NCBI GenBank assembly: GCA_030295235.1
Contig: AP026135.1
Coordinates: 1,102,001-1,166,000, forward strand
Reading direction: 5' to 3'
Length of the DNA: 64,000 bases
From: Fistulifera solaris
Taxonomy: Eukaryota > Bacillariophyta > Bacillariophyceae > Naviculales > Stauroneidaceae
The first letter of the stretch is position 1. Every line of letters begins with the position of its first letter. Under the pieces are notes generated by a model that had not been told where the DNA came from, made no database searches, and saw only the letters and a program-made list of their open reading frames with translations. A program made the position numbers and the translations under genes. Below, piece by piece: positions 23,884-36,000 of the stretch.

Positions 23884-24399
23884 ATGAAAATTACATCTAC
23901 AGGATTTCTTCTGACGCTTGGTGTTGTCTCCGCTCAAAAGAAGTTAAGGAAAGCTCCAGAAATCATCGTTTACTATGTGAATGAACTTGCGCCGGCAGAC
24001 GTGTGCACTACCAAAGAGCTGAAGTATGTTGACAACAAAATTACTCCTGACTTGGACATGATTTTGCACCAGAAGAACTTTGCTGAAACCGAATGGACAA
24101 CTTCTGCTGATGCGGAAACTCGAATGTTGCGTAGCAGCGAAGATCGTGAGTTAAACGCTACATGCGATTGGTGCCGACGTAGGTATCCAAAGAGTCTCTG
24201 CAATTCGATGTACAACTGCGGTTTCCGCCGTCAGCTACAAACAGGAACTCAACTTACGGACTCGCAGAAAGCGGACCTTGCCGCTGCGTTAAAGACGGCG
24301 TGCGATGAAAACCTTGCTAGTGCGGCCTCTCGCCAAGTGCTCCGCAATACATGCGGAGCTGCAATCGCCGGCGCAAAGTGCTTTGTTGAGTTCAACTGA
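23884..24399 (+). CDS. secreted Cys-rich protein, CDWC family, copy 2
   Basis: An intact 171-residue paralogue of the gene at 15667. It has an N-terminal signal peptide (about residues 1-18, ending GVVSA), then APEIIVYYVN, YVDNKITPDLDM, the Cys cluster TCDWCRRRYPKSLC, MYNCGFRRQLQ, and a C-terminal helical part with two to three more Cys (TACDENLASAASR, TCGAAIAGAKC). I recognise no enzyme or binding motif. The even Cys number and secretion signal suggest a disulfide-bonded extracellular or vacuolar protein. Its 3' end lies about 215 bp from inverted repeat copy B, convergent with the gene in that copy. Confidence 0.8.
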   Translation: MKITSTGFLLTLGVVSAQKKLRKAPEIIVYYVNELAPADVCTTKELKYVDNKITPDLDMILHQKNFAETEWTTSADAETRMLRSSEDRELNATCDWCRRRYPKSLCNSMYNCGFRRQLQTGTQLTDSQKADLAAALKTACDENLASAASRQVLRNTCGAAIAGAKCFVEFN

Positions 24400-24614
24400 T
24401 GGCCTTGCGCGTCTCGACCTGCATCAAGAACTCTACTGCCCTCATAATAAAATTCATAATCCATAGTACTGAATAACAAATTTGTCTATGGGGTATAAGA
24501 GATAAGAGAGATTACCAAATATAATATTCGCGGGGATGTAAAAACATTTCATTTTGTTCCTTCGAATAGAGAGTGACGATTCACATATAAACCCACACAA
24601 ATTGCTGTGATTTC

Positions 24615-25527
24615 TCAGATTCATGCTTTGAGACGCAAGCTTCGTGTCACTCGAGTCACTTTGAACGTCTTGTCATCAATCATTGACTGGACACATCGAC
24701 CGAGATCTTCCTTGAACGCTTCAGGTGTTTCATTTAGTAAACGAATGACATGCGGGCTGGCTGTTTTCGATTGAGTGACATGGCCGCTTTTATCCTTGGA
24801 AAGAGAGGCTTTTTCATCATCAGAGTCTTTGCTCTTCTTGTTGTCCTTGCTTTTCTTGTGATCTCCGTTACTGATCAAAAGTTTTCCCAAATCTTTGACC
24901 AAATCGTCGACCGAGACTAAGTCCGGACGCTCCGTCGCCTGCACACGTAGTGACGATAAAACAGGAGTCACGAAGACGGTCGGTTCCATGAACTCGCAAC
25001 GACCCAAGCCAGAGTTTGAAAGATGTTTGTCAGGGGATGTGTTTGTTCTCGTGAACGAGGATGCTGACAGGAGATGTAATACCCTTAAGCAGTTTATCCT
25101 GGTGACTGTTGAATTTCATGGTGTAGTTGAGGAGAGGGTGAGAATTGCGAAGCTGAGTTGCTCTTACGAATTTCGGTGCGCTATGCAGCGGACAAGGTTT
25201 TGATTTGTGAGACAAGTGAAGTGAAAGGAATGGAGGGAGATTTGTTGACTACTTCTCTTTCTTGTTTCGTTTTTCAGTTAGTTTCAATCGTGTTTTTGTA
25301 GGAGACAACATCTTCGCCTTTGTAGTATTGAGCGACCGGTTTGAATATGATGCAACGTTACATGAGAAACGCCTTTAGTTGCATAAAAGGTTTTCGCGGA
25401 GAGAGTTCCGTTTTTTTTATGTCTTGCGTGCGTTTTTGTTTTGTTTTTACTACGTACCTGTACCTGGTATTCGGTTGGCGGAAAAGAATGCTCTGCGTTC
25501 TCTGTTATCGAGGTCGAATACCGCATT
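24615..25527 (-). repeat. inverted duplication, copy B
   Basis: Reverse-complement partner of 13458-14366 (about 913 bp, roughly 98% identical), 10.25 kb away. It includes TACCTGGTA at 25461-25469 and TACTACGTA at 25448-25456, the mirror of the motif pair in copy A. Confidence 0.88.
24621..25119 (-). pseudogene. unrecognised Lys/Ser/Asp-rich protein, copy B, frame interrupted
   Basis: Same family as 13864-14211. The ATG at 25119 matches copy A. A run of four C where copy A has three stops the frame after about 29 codons (near residues HIP). The rest is open in the other frame to 24621 and includes the C-terminal part missing from copy A (VIRLLNETPEAF, then KVTRVTRSLRLKA). With the C-run corrected the protein would be about 165 residues, so this may be the intact gene affected by a base error, with copy A the decayed one. 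Confidence 0.6.
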
Positions 25528-25951
25528 TTTTCTTTATGTGGTATAGTTCGATTTTGCGCGTTCGATCAATACAAGGAATAAGGATGAGAATTAAAAATAG
25601 GTCACGTTAGTTGTGGATCCTTTACAAACATAGTTTCGTTGTTTTCTTCCCGCAAACTATATTGCCTCTTTTCGCATCGATCTCAAACCTTCTCAACATT
25701 ACCCTGATGGCGAAGGCCAAATGCAACAGCCATTTTATATTACATGTTACGATAGTCCAACTCTGCTTAGTCCAGCAATAAACGCACTTGAACTAGAGAA
25801 TGAGGAATTTATGAGTAATGAATAGTTCGCTATTCAAAACGACGCAAGGTTGCTACTAATAAGAAAGAAGAGCGTCTAAGCTTCTCGAAAAAAGCTGAGG
25901 CCATCGTCATCATACAATTTGTCTGCGATATTGACAAGTCCTGTTACCATG
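25528..25951. other. intergenic region
   Basis: 424 bp between repeat copy B and the 3' end of the histidine kinase gene. I see nothing in it. Confidence 0.5.
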
Positions 25952-27971
25952 CTATTGTTTGATACGTCGAGCGATTGTCTTGTTTTTCACCCTGTCGCTT
26001 TCCAAAATTTCCTCTAGCGTCTGAATAGAAATTGGTTTCGGACGGAAGTCATCCATGCCTGCTTCGAAACCTTGATGACTTGCCTCGGAACTTACATGGG
26101 CCGACATTCCAACAACATACTGTCGAACCGAAGGTCGCTCTTTTGATTCCCACTCGCGATATTGTTTCATGCAATCCAGCCCGTCCATTACAGGCATAAG
26201 GAAATCGCACAGCACAACATCATAAACGCTATCCTTCAGGCATTTAAGACCTTCCAATCCGTCCTTCGCTTCTTTTGTGGCATATCCTAGTGATTTCAGA
26301 GCCCTTATAATCGTCTTTCGCACTACCAAAGAATCTTCAATAACTAAAGCACATCTTTCACTTGCAGGATTGGTTGTGAAACAATCTTTTGGAGGGCCTT
26401 CTGATGGCGCAGGAAATCTCATACATGTTGTACCGTCACTCACGGGGCCAGCCTTACTGTCTTCATTGATGTCTTCATTAGCCACTTGGAACAATGGAAC
26501 AGCCGAGAAAACGAGTACATTGCGCTCTCCGGTTGGTGCGCATCCGTAGTGTCCGCACAGGACGCTCGTCCAGTACACTAACGATTGCAAGCCCAAATGA
26601 TCATTAAATATTTCATCCGCCGAAACATGTACTTCATCGGATAGACGATACTGACATTCAAAAACAAGCTCATCGTGCAGCTTATGAGCAGTATCTTGGG
26701 CGACCCTTTTCAACAAACGAAGTTCGATTGAGTTGCCTGCGGAAGTGTTTAATCCATGATCGATAAGATTAAGAGCGATCTGCAGTAAAGAAATTTCATT
26801 GGAGACAATAGACTCAGGGATGTTCTTGTCGACGGAGAAATCGACGAGAGCTTGGCGATTGAGAAGAGTCGCTATCAGGCTAATTTGGTCTCTCAGTGTG
26901 TATGTCGATGAGACACTCAGACGGCGATGGCGTGGACTATTGCGCAACATGTCGATGGAATGCTCACATAGTTGAGCTACAAGGTCCGAAGTTCGTTTCG
27001 CATTGACAAGGACTCCGTGCTGCTTTGCGTTCAACTGCTCGTGCAATATGTTGTCTTCCGTTAGTAGTGTCAGGGCTAGCTCGAGTGCCCCAAGAGGGGT
27101 GCGTAGTTCGTGAGACGTACTAATAATCAAACTTTCGGGGATCATCGCTCTCTTGGCGTCCCGATAACGAACCATCTCCCGAGTGGCTAGCGCGGCCAAA
27201 TCCAACAAAGTCGCTTCTTCTGAAGCAGAGAGTCCGTGCGGACGGGGCAATGGATCGAAAACACAGAAAGAACCAATCTGCCCGGAACCATTTGAGTATC
27301 AGCGTCCGTTTCGTTAGTCGGTGAGTGCTTGAACATGAAATAATGAAATCTACGGTATCCTTCTGGTCTATGGACACTCACCTGATATCCTTCCGGCGAA
27401 ATCAACGGTGCCCCTGCATAGAAGCGCACCGCACCTGCCTGAACAAATGGATTTTCACAAAATCGAAAATCCTCTGTGGCGTCTTTAATGACGAGACTTC
27501 GAATGTTCTTTTGAGTTGGACCGTATGCGAACACATGGTGATATTTCGCGCATATTCACGCTGATCTGTTCCTTCACACGCAACTACCCACTGCCTCGAA
27601 AAGTCCATCAATGAGACGTTACAATAGGGAACACGCAAGGCGCGTTTCCCCAAACGAGCCAGTCGATCGAATACTTCTTCTCGATCCGCGTCCAACAGAC
27701 AGTACGATTTGAGACACATGAGTCGTTCGAGTTCTTCCTCGACAGTTTGTGCTTCTGTAGTTACCGGATCCGCTTTCGATAGAGCCCATTCGAAGTCTTC
27801 AGGGTCTGTTTGGGGTGTGGCGAAAGAAGGTACATCGTTGGTAACACCACATTGCAAAGCTTCTCGCAGGGCTTCTTCAGTGGGAAAGTCGAGCACCGAG
27901 CGGTACCTTACAACGCTAGCTGAGCTTATGGGTTGATTGAGAAGGTCGGTGGCTGTTTCTACTTCCGTCAT
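25952..27971 (-). CDS. GAF - histidine kinase - receiver hybrid sensor protein
   Basis: A soluble two-component-type hybrid. From the ATG at 27971: about 70 unique residues, then a GAF domain (ALRVPYCNVSLMDFSRQWVVACEG through VRFYAGAPLISPEGYQ). A 104-bp GT-AG intron (27278-27381) then joins GYQ to IGSFCVFDPLPRP. The HisKA box STSHELRTPLGALE (His near 27110) is followed by a weak ATPase region with an N-box-like LLQIALNLIDHG. The C-terminal receiver has VIEDS, the phospho-acceptor Asp in LCDFLMPVMDG, MSAH and PKPI. Within the GAF domain one base is apparently missing at the T4 run 27509-27512. The ATP-binding G boxes are not clear, so the kinase may be degenerate. The GAF ligand is unknown. 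Confidence 0.85.
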
Positions 27972-29273
27972 CTTTGTTGTTGTTGTTGTTGTATGTTTGC
28001 TTGTATGTTTGCTTGTTTGTTTGTGGTGAAGACGAGAGAGGTTGGTGTTGTTAAAATGGTTTGGGTCGATCGACGATGTTGCATGGTTCAGGATGGTGCA
28101 TGTTCAACGGCGAAGAAAGTCTGAAAAGTCACCGTCGCACGCTTCTCGTCCAATTTTGAATGCTTCGCGTTGCGAGTTTACAGTTTACAAAGTACAGCGT
28201 ACAAAGTACAGAAGAGCACGGGAAAATGATGCAACGAAACACGCAAGTAGAAACAGGTGAAACAGAGTGGAATGACGAATGACGACTGACGACGCTTGTG
28301 GACACTGGATGTCGTAGTAAAATAGCAGTGTCCTCACCAAAAAGACATATGACCTTATATTCGGGTCACTTTCAACTTCTTGCTATGATGAATGATGAAT
28401 ACTACTACGTACTTTGTACTGACTGGTAATGAAGAAGTGATGACGGATGAACGGCATTCATAAAAATAAAAAAAAGACTAATAAAAGCTTCCATTATTTG
28501 TTCATTACGTAGTATTTCTTTTCTACCAGACTCTGTAAGCCGTAACTAGAGAGAACTTGATTAAATTTGCAACGCACATGACGCTTATAAACGTGACAAT
28601 CGTCTCAAAACACGTGCCTAGACCACCGGTTGATAGTTAGATTTTACCGATGCTTAACTTGTGCCATTTGTGGGCTTGAAAACATAGACTGCAGCAAAAA
28701 TGATTCTTATAGGATCATTCGATTATTCACATCGAACAATCTCTCGTGCGCAGCACGGTACTACCAGAATCTAAGCTACGCTTCCCCGCGACTTGTTTCC
28801 AGTCATGAATCGAAACGTCCTTGGTGACATCCAGTTTATTCCAAGTTTATAGACTCCATGTGTTAGCAACTATAATGACTCGCTTACTTTGTATACTACC
28901 AGCTACCAGGTATCATTATGTTCCTTTTGGTAATTGGTCGTGTAATAATAAGTCTCGACAATTCACGTCGAAATTCTTCTTCTCATAAGCTTTACTATGA
29001 TACCGATCTGTAAGCGACCTTTCTCCACGACTGACTTCCAGTCATGAAGGTGTTTTTTACGGAGTATCGTTTTTGCTCTTTTGTCACTTCTGCCATTGCC
29101 GTCGATCGAACATCGAACCCTCTCGACTTTTTTGTTACCATGCGAACCATTCTCCTTTCTCGAATAATCTTTTGACATCAATCGTGTGCTTTCCTTGCAT
29201 GAATTGCTTCAGTCTCTCTTGTTCTCCGTTATCGACAAAAAAATCTGCAAAGCAATCTCTTATTTCCAGAAGA
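27972..29273. other. 1.3-kb divergent intergenic region rich in short motifs
   Basis: It contains a GTT/TTTG-type microsatellite at 27973-28024. Motif copies are GTACAAAGTAC at 28199-28209 and 28409-28419 (reverse), TACTACGTA at 28403-28411, TACGTAGTA at 28506-28514 and TACCAGGTA at 28904-28912. No gene was recognised. Confidence 0.5.
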
Positions 29274-30743
29274 ATGAGCACACTCACAATAGAATCATCC
29301 ATGAATCCTGCTACTGAGCGCAAACTACCCGTCATTCCTTGGTCTACTTTTGTCGCCGTGACTGCTGTGGCACTACCGATATGGTCGGTGGTGGTTCTGC
29401 CCTTCGCGATCGTCTATCAGTTGGGTCGAAAACTCTTTACAAGAAAACCTCCCGAAATCTCTATCGACTCGGGTTATCAAGTTGATCAAGTCGTCGATCG
29501 ATCGGAACGTCCTTACGATATTGTCGTGCTAGGAGCGACCGGGTTTGTTGGAAAGCTGGCCGCTCGACACTTGGCGGAAGCCTACAAGCATGGATCTTTA
29601 AAATGGGCAATTGCGGGTCGGAGTGAATCGAAACTACAAAGTGTTTTGAAGGAACTCGCGGATGAGTTGAATCAGCCAGAATTGATCCGTATTCCCATTA
29701 TTGTCGTGGATACATCGATCCCCGCTACCATGCCCAAGTTGGTCTCGTGTACCAAGACAGTGGTGACGACTACGGGTCCTTATGCGCTGCTGGGGAACTC
29801 CGTGGTCGAATTCTGCGCCAAGTTTGGCACTAACTATGTCGATATCACGGGAGAAATCTCGTGGATCAAGGCTATGATGGATCGGTGGCAATCGACTGCG
29901 GAACAAACCGGTGCTATACTCGTGCCTCTGTGTGGTCATGACTCGGTACCGTGGGATCTGTTGGTTCAGCAGATGCAACAGGAATTGATGAAACAGGGCG
30001 AAGAGTTGGCACAAGTCGAATGTTGGGATTTTACGGTAGGAGGTGTACCTGGTGGTACTCTGGCAACCATGTTTGCCATGTTAGAAGGACTCGTTACTAT
30101 ACCGGAGCCAAAATCGAATCCTTTTTATCGGTTGAAGGATGGATACGTCAGTGACAGTAAAACGACCGCTGACCTACCGCTCACTCTTACCAAACGCCAT
30201 TCTCCTGTGGGATCCATCTGGTCGATGCCATTTGTCATGGCGCCAGTGAACGCGGCTGTTGTCGAATGGAGTCAAGCCCAGAGACGACACAAGTCGCCTT
30301 TAGTATACCGTGAAACGTCTGCGTGTGCTGATTGGAAGTCGGCTGTTACCATGTATTTTGGAATGATCATGTTTGGAGGAATGCTGTTGAATCCAATCAC
30401 TTCATATTTGCTAAAGAATTATGTTCTACCTAAATCAGGTGGTGGTCCATCTTCAAAAGACATGCTCAAAAAGCATTTCCTTAACGTCCACGCGAAAGGT
30501 GTCGGTTCAAAAGGCACCGTCTTGCACGCCCAATGGTACTGGTCTCAGGATGCAGGATGTTGGGAAACGGCCAAATCTTTGGTAGAGAGTGGGCTGTGCC
30601 TTGCGTTAGACCAAACTGCCGTGACAAAGGGAGGTTTTTATCCGCCATCGCTCGCTCTGGGAGATCATTTACTTCATCGCTTGCGAAAACAAGGTACTTT
30701 TTTCTCCTGCAATGTGGTTGATCCCCTTATTGAACAAAAGTAA
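29274..30743 (+). CDS. saccharopine-dehydrogenase-like / trans-acting enoyl-reductase-like oxidoreductase
   Basis: An NAD(P)-binding membrane-associated oxidoreductase. The chosen ATG at 29274 gives a short leader and one hydrophobic segment (FVAVTAVALPIWSVVVLPFAIVY cut into about residues 21-43). The Rossmann fold follows: VVLGATGFVGKLAARHL (about 29522), IAGRSESKL, TTTGPYALLGNSVVEFC and YVDITGE, then CGHDSVPWD. These are the hallmarks of the family that includes eukaryotic SCCPDH and bacterial trans-acting enoyl reductases; the substrate is not known. An in-frame ATG at 29199 would add 25 residues that could be a targeting extension. The frame is intact, without introns. Confidence 0.85.
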   Translation: MSTLTIESSMNPATERKLPVIPWSTFVAVTAVALPIWSVVVLPFAIVYQLGRKLFTRKPPEISIDSGYQVDQVVDRSERPYDIVVLGATGFVGKLAARHLAEAYKHGSLKWAIAGRSESKLQSVLKELADELNQPELIRIPIIVVDTSIPATMPKLVSCTKTVVTTTGPYALLGNSVVEFCAKFGTNYVDITGEISWIKAMMDRWQSTAEQTGAILVPLCGHDSVPWDLLVQQMQQELMKQGEELAQVECWDFTVGGVPGGTLATMFAMLEGLVTIPEPKSNPFYRLKDGYVSDSKTTADLPLTLTKRHSPVGSIWSMPFVMAPVNAAVVEWSQAQRRHKSPLVYRETSACADWKSAVTMYFGMIMFGGMLLNPITSYLLKNYVLPKSGGGPSSKDMLKKHFLNVHAKGVGSKGTVLHAQWYWSQDAGCWETAKSLVESGLCLALDQTAVTKGGFYPPSLALGDHLLHRLRKQGTFFSCNVVDPLIEQK

Positions 30744-30911
30744 GAATGCTTCGCCGCTTTTCTTTCTCATTTATATATACATAAGGCATGGCTCAGTACG
30801 GATTTTGCTACAGATGATTTATATTTTCTCTGAGCGATCAACTAGCTTGCAATGACCACGTAGACAGGCCGTGTGAACGAAATCTATGATGTGTTTATGG
30901 TCAAGTTGTGT

Positions 30912-32361
30912 CTAATGCTGGTCTTGCTTTGCCAGCCATTCCCTTTCCAACTTTAAAATATGCTTCTTTCGTAACGGTATGTGTATGGAAGTGGTCACTA
31001 ATTTCCCGCCATCCTCTATCCGTTCCGGTAGGTCGCGCATGAACGCCAAGATCTCTTCAAAGGAGAGTTGCAAAAGCCGACTTTGGAATTCTTGTAATAT
31101 TGCCAGCATAACGCGGTAGGTAATTTTCCAGCCTTCTTGCAAGAAGCAATCCCACACCCGCAAGACCAAGTCGAAGCCAAAGGAGCTGGTGTATTGTGTC
31201 AATAACCATTGCGTGGCATACATGGTGACGTGGATGTTTTCCTTGTCAAAGTGCTTTGCCAAGCGCGGCAAAAATTGGTGAACGAGGTGCTCTGCCACAT
31301 ACAAGACTTTGTGCGTTTCTCGCATTCCTTCCCCAAATAGTCCCCTCATATAACACGGTTGATCGGACATAATTGCTGCGACCGAATGATGTTAGAAACA
31401 AGAACACTTGATATGACACTTTAAAGCAAATATGCACCTACCAACTAGCATCCAAAACGCTTCTTCTTCTGTTACAATTGTCAAAAACATGCCCGCAATA
31501 AAATTCATTCCTTGACAGTAACCGACATCCGGATCATGCAAACTATAAGCCTTAAGTACCCTTTTCAACGAAGCTTGCCCTTCTACAATCCCCCGTTCCG
31601 TTTCTTCGTCATTATATCGATCTGGCGAGTCCAAGAGCGATCCTCCAAACGGAGAATTGACCATTTCGGCCTCACTATCGTTCCCATCGTCATAGAACAG
31701 CGAATGCCGGGGAAACGTTCTATGGATGTCCTTTTCGATCGTTTCCTGAACTGTCAGAAAGGCTTTATTGGGACTTTCTTTGCTGTTCACGTAGCTCTCG
31801 TAAAGACCAGGATTTTTTTGTTGCTGTTCTTTTACATGACAAAGCGTCAGCCACACTTTTCCTCTTTGCTCATGTGGAATACCTTTTCGCAGTCGTTTTA
31901 AAACCAATTTCGGCCGTCGTTTCATAACATTTGACCAGGAATTTAACATAATATTCCACTTTGTCGTCCGACGTTGTTCAACTGAAGTAGTTGAAGCGTT
32001 CTTGCCGTTTTGTGTCGTCGCTTTTTTTTTGACTGTCGGTTGTAGGAACAACAACACCGTCCTTGTCCATGTTACTAATAAACCCGTATTGATCTAATTT
32101 CAGCAGCGGCTTGGCTCCTTCCGACTGACTTTTTCGAATAATATCTTCCTCGTCGCTATTCGACATGACGGTCTCTACTCCTCCTCGTTCGGGCATACTG
32201 CTAACGCGACGCAAATCAATTTCCATGCTACTATTCGACGTTACCGTGCTGATCGTCAAATTGTCAATGGCAGGGCTACGGCGCTGCGGGGCCATTTTCG
32301 GCGAAGAAGAAGAAGAAGAAGAAGAAGGAGCCGTATACGTGACAGATGTCGTCGATGTCAT
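30912..32361 (-). CDS. TBC-domain Rab GTPase-activating protein
   Basis: Switches off Rab GTPases in vesicle traffic. The ATG at 32361 is followed by a Ser-rich disordered region. The TBC domain begins with RKGIPHEQRGKVW, then has the catalytic Arg motif IEKDIHRTFP, the catalytic Gln motif GYCQGMNF, and the later blocks YMRGLFGEGM, MYATQWLLT and RVWDCFLQEGW. A 66-bp GT-AG intron (31376-31441) joins FWMLV to AIMSDQP. The upstream disordered part and the TBC part meet at an A9 run (T9 at 32022-32030 on +), where one extra base would explain the frame change. The catalytic Arg and Gln fingers are both present, so it should be active. The Rab partner is unknown. Confidence 0.88.
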
Positions 32362-33052
32362 ACGAGAGTTTGCTTTGGAATTGTGACAAGAGAAGCGCAA
32401 AACTACCACAAGGAAAGAAAAGAGCGGTACGTTTCTGCAGTGCCGCAACGCCGGTGACTTTAAATAACGTTTGTTAGTCGTTTCCGCGTGTCAAGCCGGT
32501 TTTTCTGGACACTCCAGCCTCTTCTTTCCTCTCTGTTGCAATGTTACGGGACAGAGGAAAGAGAAAGGCTGCTATGAAGTATTATTATGGTCTCCGTCCT
32601 GCTTTTATTGCCGCCGATAGAGAGAGGTGCAGAGTGCGATCGCCTCGTCGTCTCCTGTTTTGAGAGACATCATCCGCTTCCGTTGGCGTTGAAGTTCGGT
32701 TGTGAGGACGTTTTATAAGTAACAGAATCTTTACTGCTGCATTATCGCAACTATCAACGAAAGCGTTTCTACTGGATTCAAATATCCAAAAGAGGTTTAC
32801 ACTACGTTTCATACAAAGTGAGTACCGGTTGCAAATTGCAGCTAAATGCAACAAAAAAAACTGATTTGCTTCGCGAATAAGTTAGCTATGTTTTAATCCG
32901 TATTTTGATCATAACAACAGTAATATAATGCAGGAATAGGACATATTCTTACAGCTATTGATAATTATTCATAATTGAATCTAGGCTTCATCTTCAACAA
33001 TAGTTGTGCCGTAAATCGTTTTATTTCAAGGGGCAATCATGTGGTCCGTCGA
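32362..33052. other. intergenic region
   Basis: Between the TBC gene start (-) and the end of the RelA-like/TPR gene (-). A CT-rich stretch near 32515-32570 may be core promoter. No gene is seen. Confidence 0.5.
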
Positions 33053-36000
33053 TCATCGTTGCTGAGATATATTCCTGGCCTCCTGTTCAATTGTCTCCAA
33101 GAAATCGACACAGACCTTGCGAGTATCCTCGTCGCCAGGGTGCATTTCGGTCAAAGCAAGTTGTAGAGAAAGCGATGAAGTATGCAGAAAGCGGAAGGCT
33201 CGATCTCGACCATCTTTGCCTTTGTTTTTGTCGACCGACAGAATCGACATCCACCAGAGACACAGTGCGCGCATAATATGATGATTGACACGAGGGCGAC
33301 CCGCAATCTGTCCTTGTTTCGTTGTATGTAGAGCATGTGCTACGTAGCAAGGCGAACGTGATGGATTCAGGTCCGAGTCAACAGAGTCCAATGCAGCAGG
33401 CGTAACATTTTCTAAGCCGGCCACTATCATTGAAAGAAGTTCAAGAGCTTTGTCTGTCTCTCCTAATTCACGAAGACAACGCACCATTCCAAAAACGGTC
33501 CCTGACACATCTGAGTTCTCTATTCCAGCAACAGCTGAGAAGCCTTCGAACGCTTTCTCAAAATGTGAAAGGGCACAACTCCAATAATACCGGATTGTTT
33601 CCGTGTGTGATTGCTTGGTCGAGCTTGTGGGCAAATGAAGCCAGGTGGCTTGTTCGCAATTTGCAAGTACGGCAAAAGAGTCTCCTAGTACGCGATGGTA
33701 GAACGAACAGATCCAAGGGTCACGAAATCTCTGCAAATCTACGTGTCCTTGCTGAAAGACGATAACGAACTGACGGAGGATCTCAAAGGAGTCCCTACCA
33801 TCGTCCAGATAAAACATAGGAGCATCGCTTGTGGTATCTCGTGATGCATTTCGTAAATACTCCATGTAAGACGCTTCTGTCCCTACCAGCAGCATCGATA
33901 CGCGTTCCGTCGTTTGCGTTAACAGTTGTGCGGCGTGCGAATGATTTCCAGCCCGTCTTGACATTGAAGCGAGATCAAGCATAGCCGTGATGAGAATGGG
34001 GTTCACCTTCGTGTACCTCTCCTCGCACAGAAGGATGAGTGTCGTAAGAACAGAAGCAGCATCGTTCCATCTTCCTTCCTCGGCGTAAGTCAATGCCAGC
34101 AAATTGAGTAAGCCTGGAGCACTTTTACCAAACTTGATTTCGTCGTCGATTTCCTGCTCTTCTAAGCGTACATCCAAACAAACTGACAGGCTTTTGACAA
34201 GGTAGGAGCGCGCCAATCCGAGAAACCCCGCAGGTTCGTCAAAGTTATCACCAAGTTTAAATTTCTCATTCGTCGGAAATAGTCGAACGCAGTATAGAAC
34301 AACTAAGCAAAGACAAAAGGAGCAAGCTGGATCTTCCACTTTCCCAGATGCGCAAGCAAAGGCACACTCCAAAAGCGCCAAGGGAAATTCTTCATCACAA
34401 AGGGTCATCGTATCTTTTCTGAGGATATCCAGCATGTCATCCTTTGACGTATCTGATAGCATTCCACCCAAATCCATGTCCTTCCAACTCATTGTAGCAC
34501 TTCGTGGAGCTTCTGTTCCATCGGCAATAAGTAGTAGATCGGTGCCGATCTTTTCTGTCTCCATGCTCGCAGAAACTTCAGCCTTTAATGCATCCCCTGC
34601 ATCCGGATTTTTCGATACATCGCACGGTGGTGTGATGCCAGTTGCGCACGTAATCAAGGTGCACATGTCGAAAGACGTTAACTTACGGTTTCTAGAACTT
34701 AGGGTCGCATGTAAATTACACAAGTCTTTGTGCAAAGAGGACCCTTGTCACCTAGGACATCATATAGAGCTGAAAGATTGAATTGAATCTCTAACGAAAC
34801 ATAACACACATTTAGTGATGCAACATTGATGTAAAGGAAAAATGAAAGTACACTTACCTGCAATGAAGTCGTCGTTCATTTCAACATTTACCAGTATGTG
34901 GCGATATCCAGTAGGCAAACTTGATCTGACCAAACCCCCGACAGGTGAAGAACCGTAAAACAAATTCTTGATGCGAACGACACGGACCTTTGTTTGATGG
35001 TTTTCATTATTGGAGCTTTGACCACGTGCATCTTCAACTTGGCTTAACCGGGCCAAACCACAAATGAGTGCACCTTCGTTCGGAAAAATTATTCTAGCCC
35101 GCAAAACATCTTTTACTTGCAAGATGTCACCATCGTATTTAAAAGACGCCTTTGATTGAATGGCGTGCGCTGTCTTTACAGCAATGAGGTGACGAATACC
35201 TGAGTCAGCTTTTTCAAAATTCAGTGTTGCATCATCGGTCACTGTTGAGTGACCGCAAATACTTCGGACAATCTCGGTGAATGTGCTTAGTCTTGACGAT
35301 GCTGTAGTAAGCAATGACTGTGTTTCTCTTCCTTTCTCTAGAAAAATCTTTTGTTTCAATAAAGACCGCTCCGGGGTTTGATCCATAGAAAGGAAAGAGC
35401 TTAAGCGCAGTAAATCGTTTACACATGCTGCTGAGTCGGAAGTGCCACCACACTTATGTGAACTAAAGAGCTGTAAATCGTGCAGCTTCGAGTTAACTGT
35501 CATGCAACGGGAGGTGACGACGCTATTGAAATAGCTAGGTTCGTCTAACTTCGAAATCTTGGCGTCTATTGTCGATTTTCGATTCACAAACGATGATCGG
35601 CAAGCCTCACTATGAAGCCACAGAGCTTGGAGTTGCTTCCAATGTAAAGATACTATGTATCTTATGCACCCGTTGCGACAAGCATCTAAGGAAACCAGCT
35701 TTTCGAAAGATGGAATGAGTTCCTCGCGCATTCTCCTGGAGCTCTTCGAAACCGCATTAAGTGTTTGGACCATACGGATATTACTCTTTTCTTCTTCATC
35801 ACCAGAAAACAGTGAATCGTTGCCGAGTTGCAGTTCCTCTTCGTCGTTATCATCCGAAGTCGATAAACAATGTAAAGCACACGGTTTCGATTTTAGTGAC
35901 TGTAAGTTCGAAAGGCTTACCGTCCTGCGCAATTCCGACGTTTGTCTGACGCGATTATTCGTATCCGGAAATCCTTTTTTTCGGCATTCGTCGATAACAG

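Noticed and set aside
13458-25527. The inverted 0.9-kb copies as terminal repeats of one giant DNA transposon
   Set aside because: The enclosed genes are ordinary host genes, the repeats contain a whole gene with its promoter, and no target-site duplication or transposase is present.
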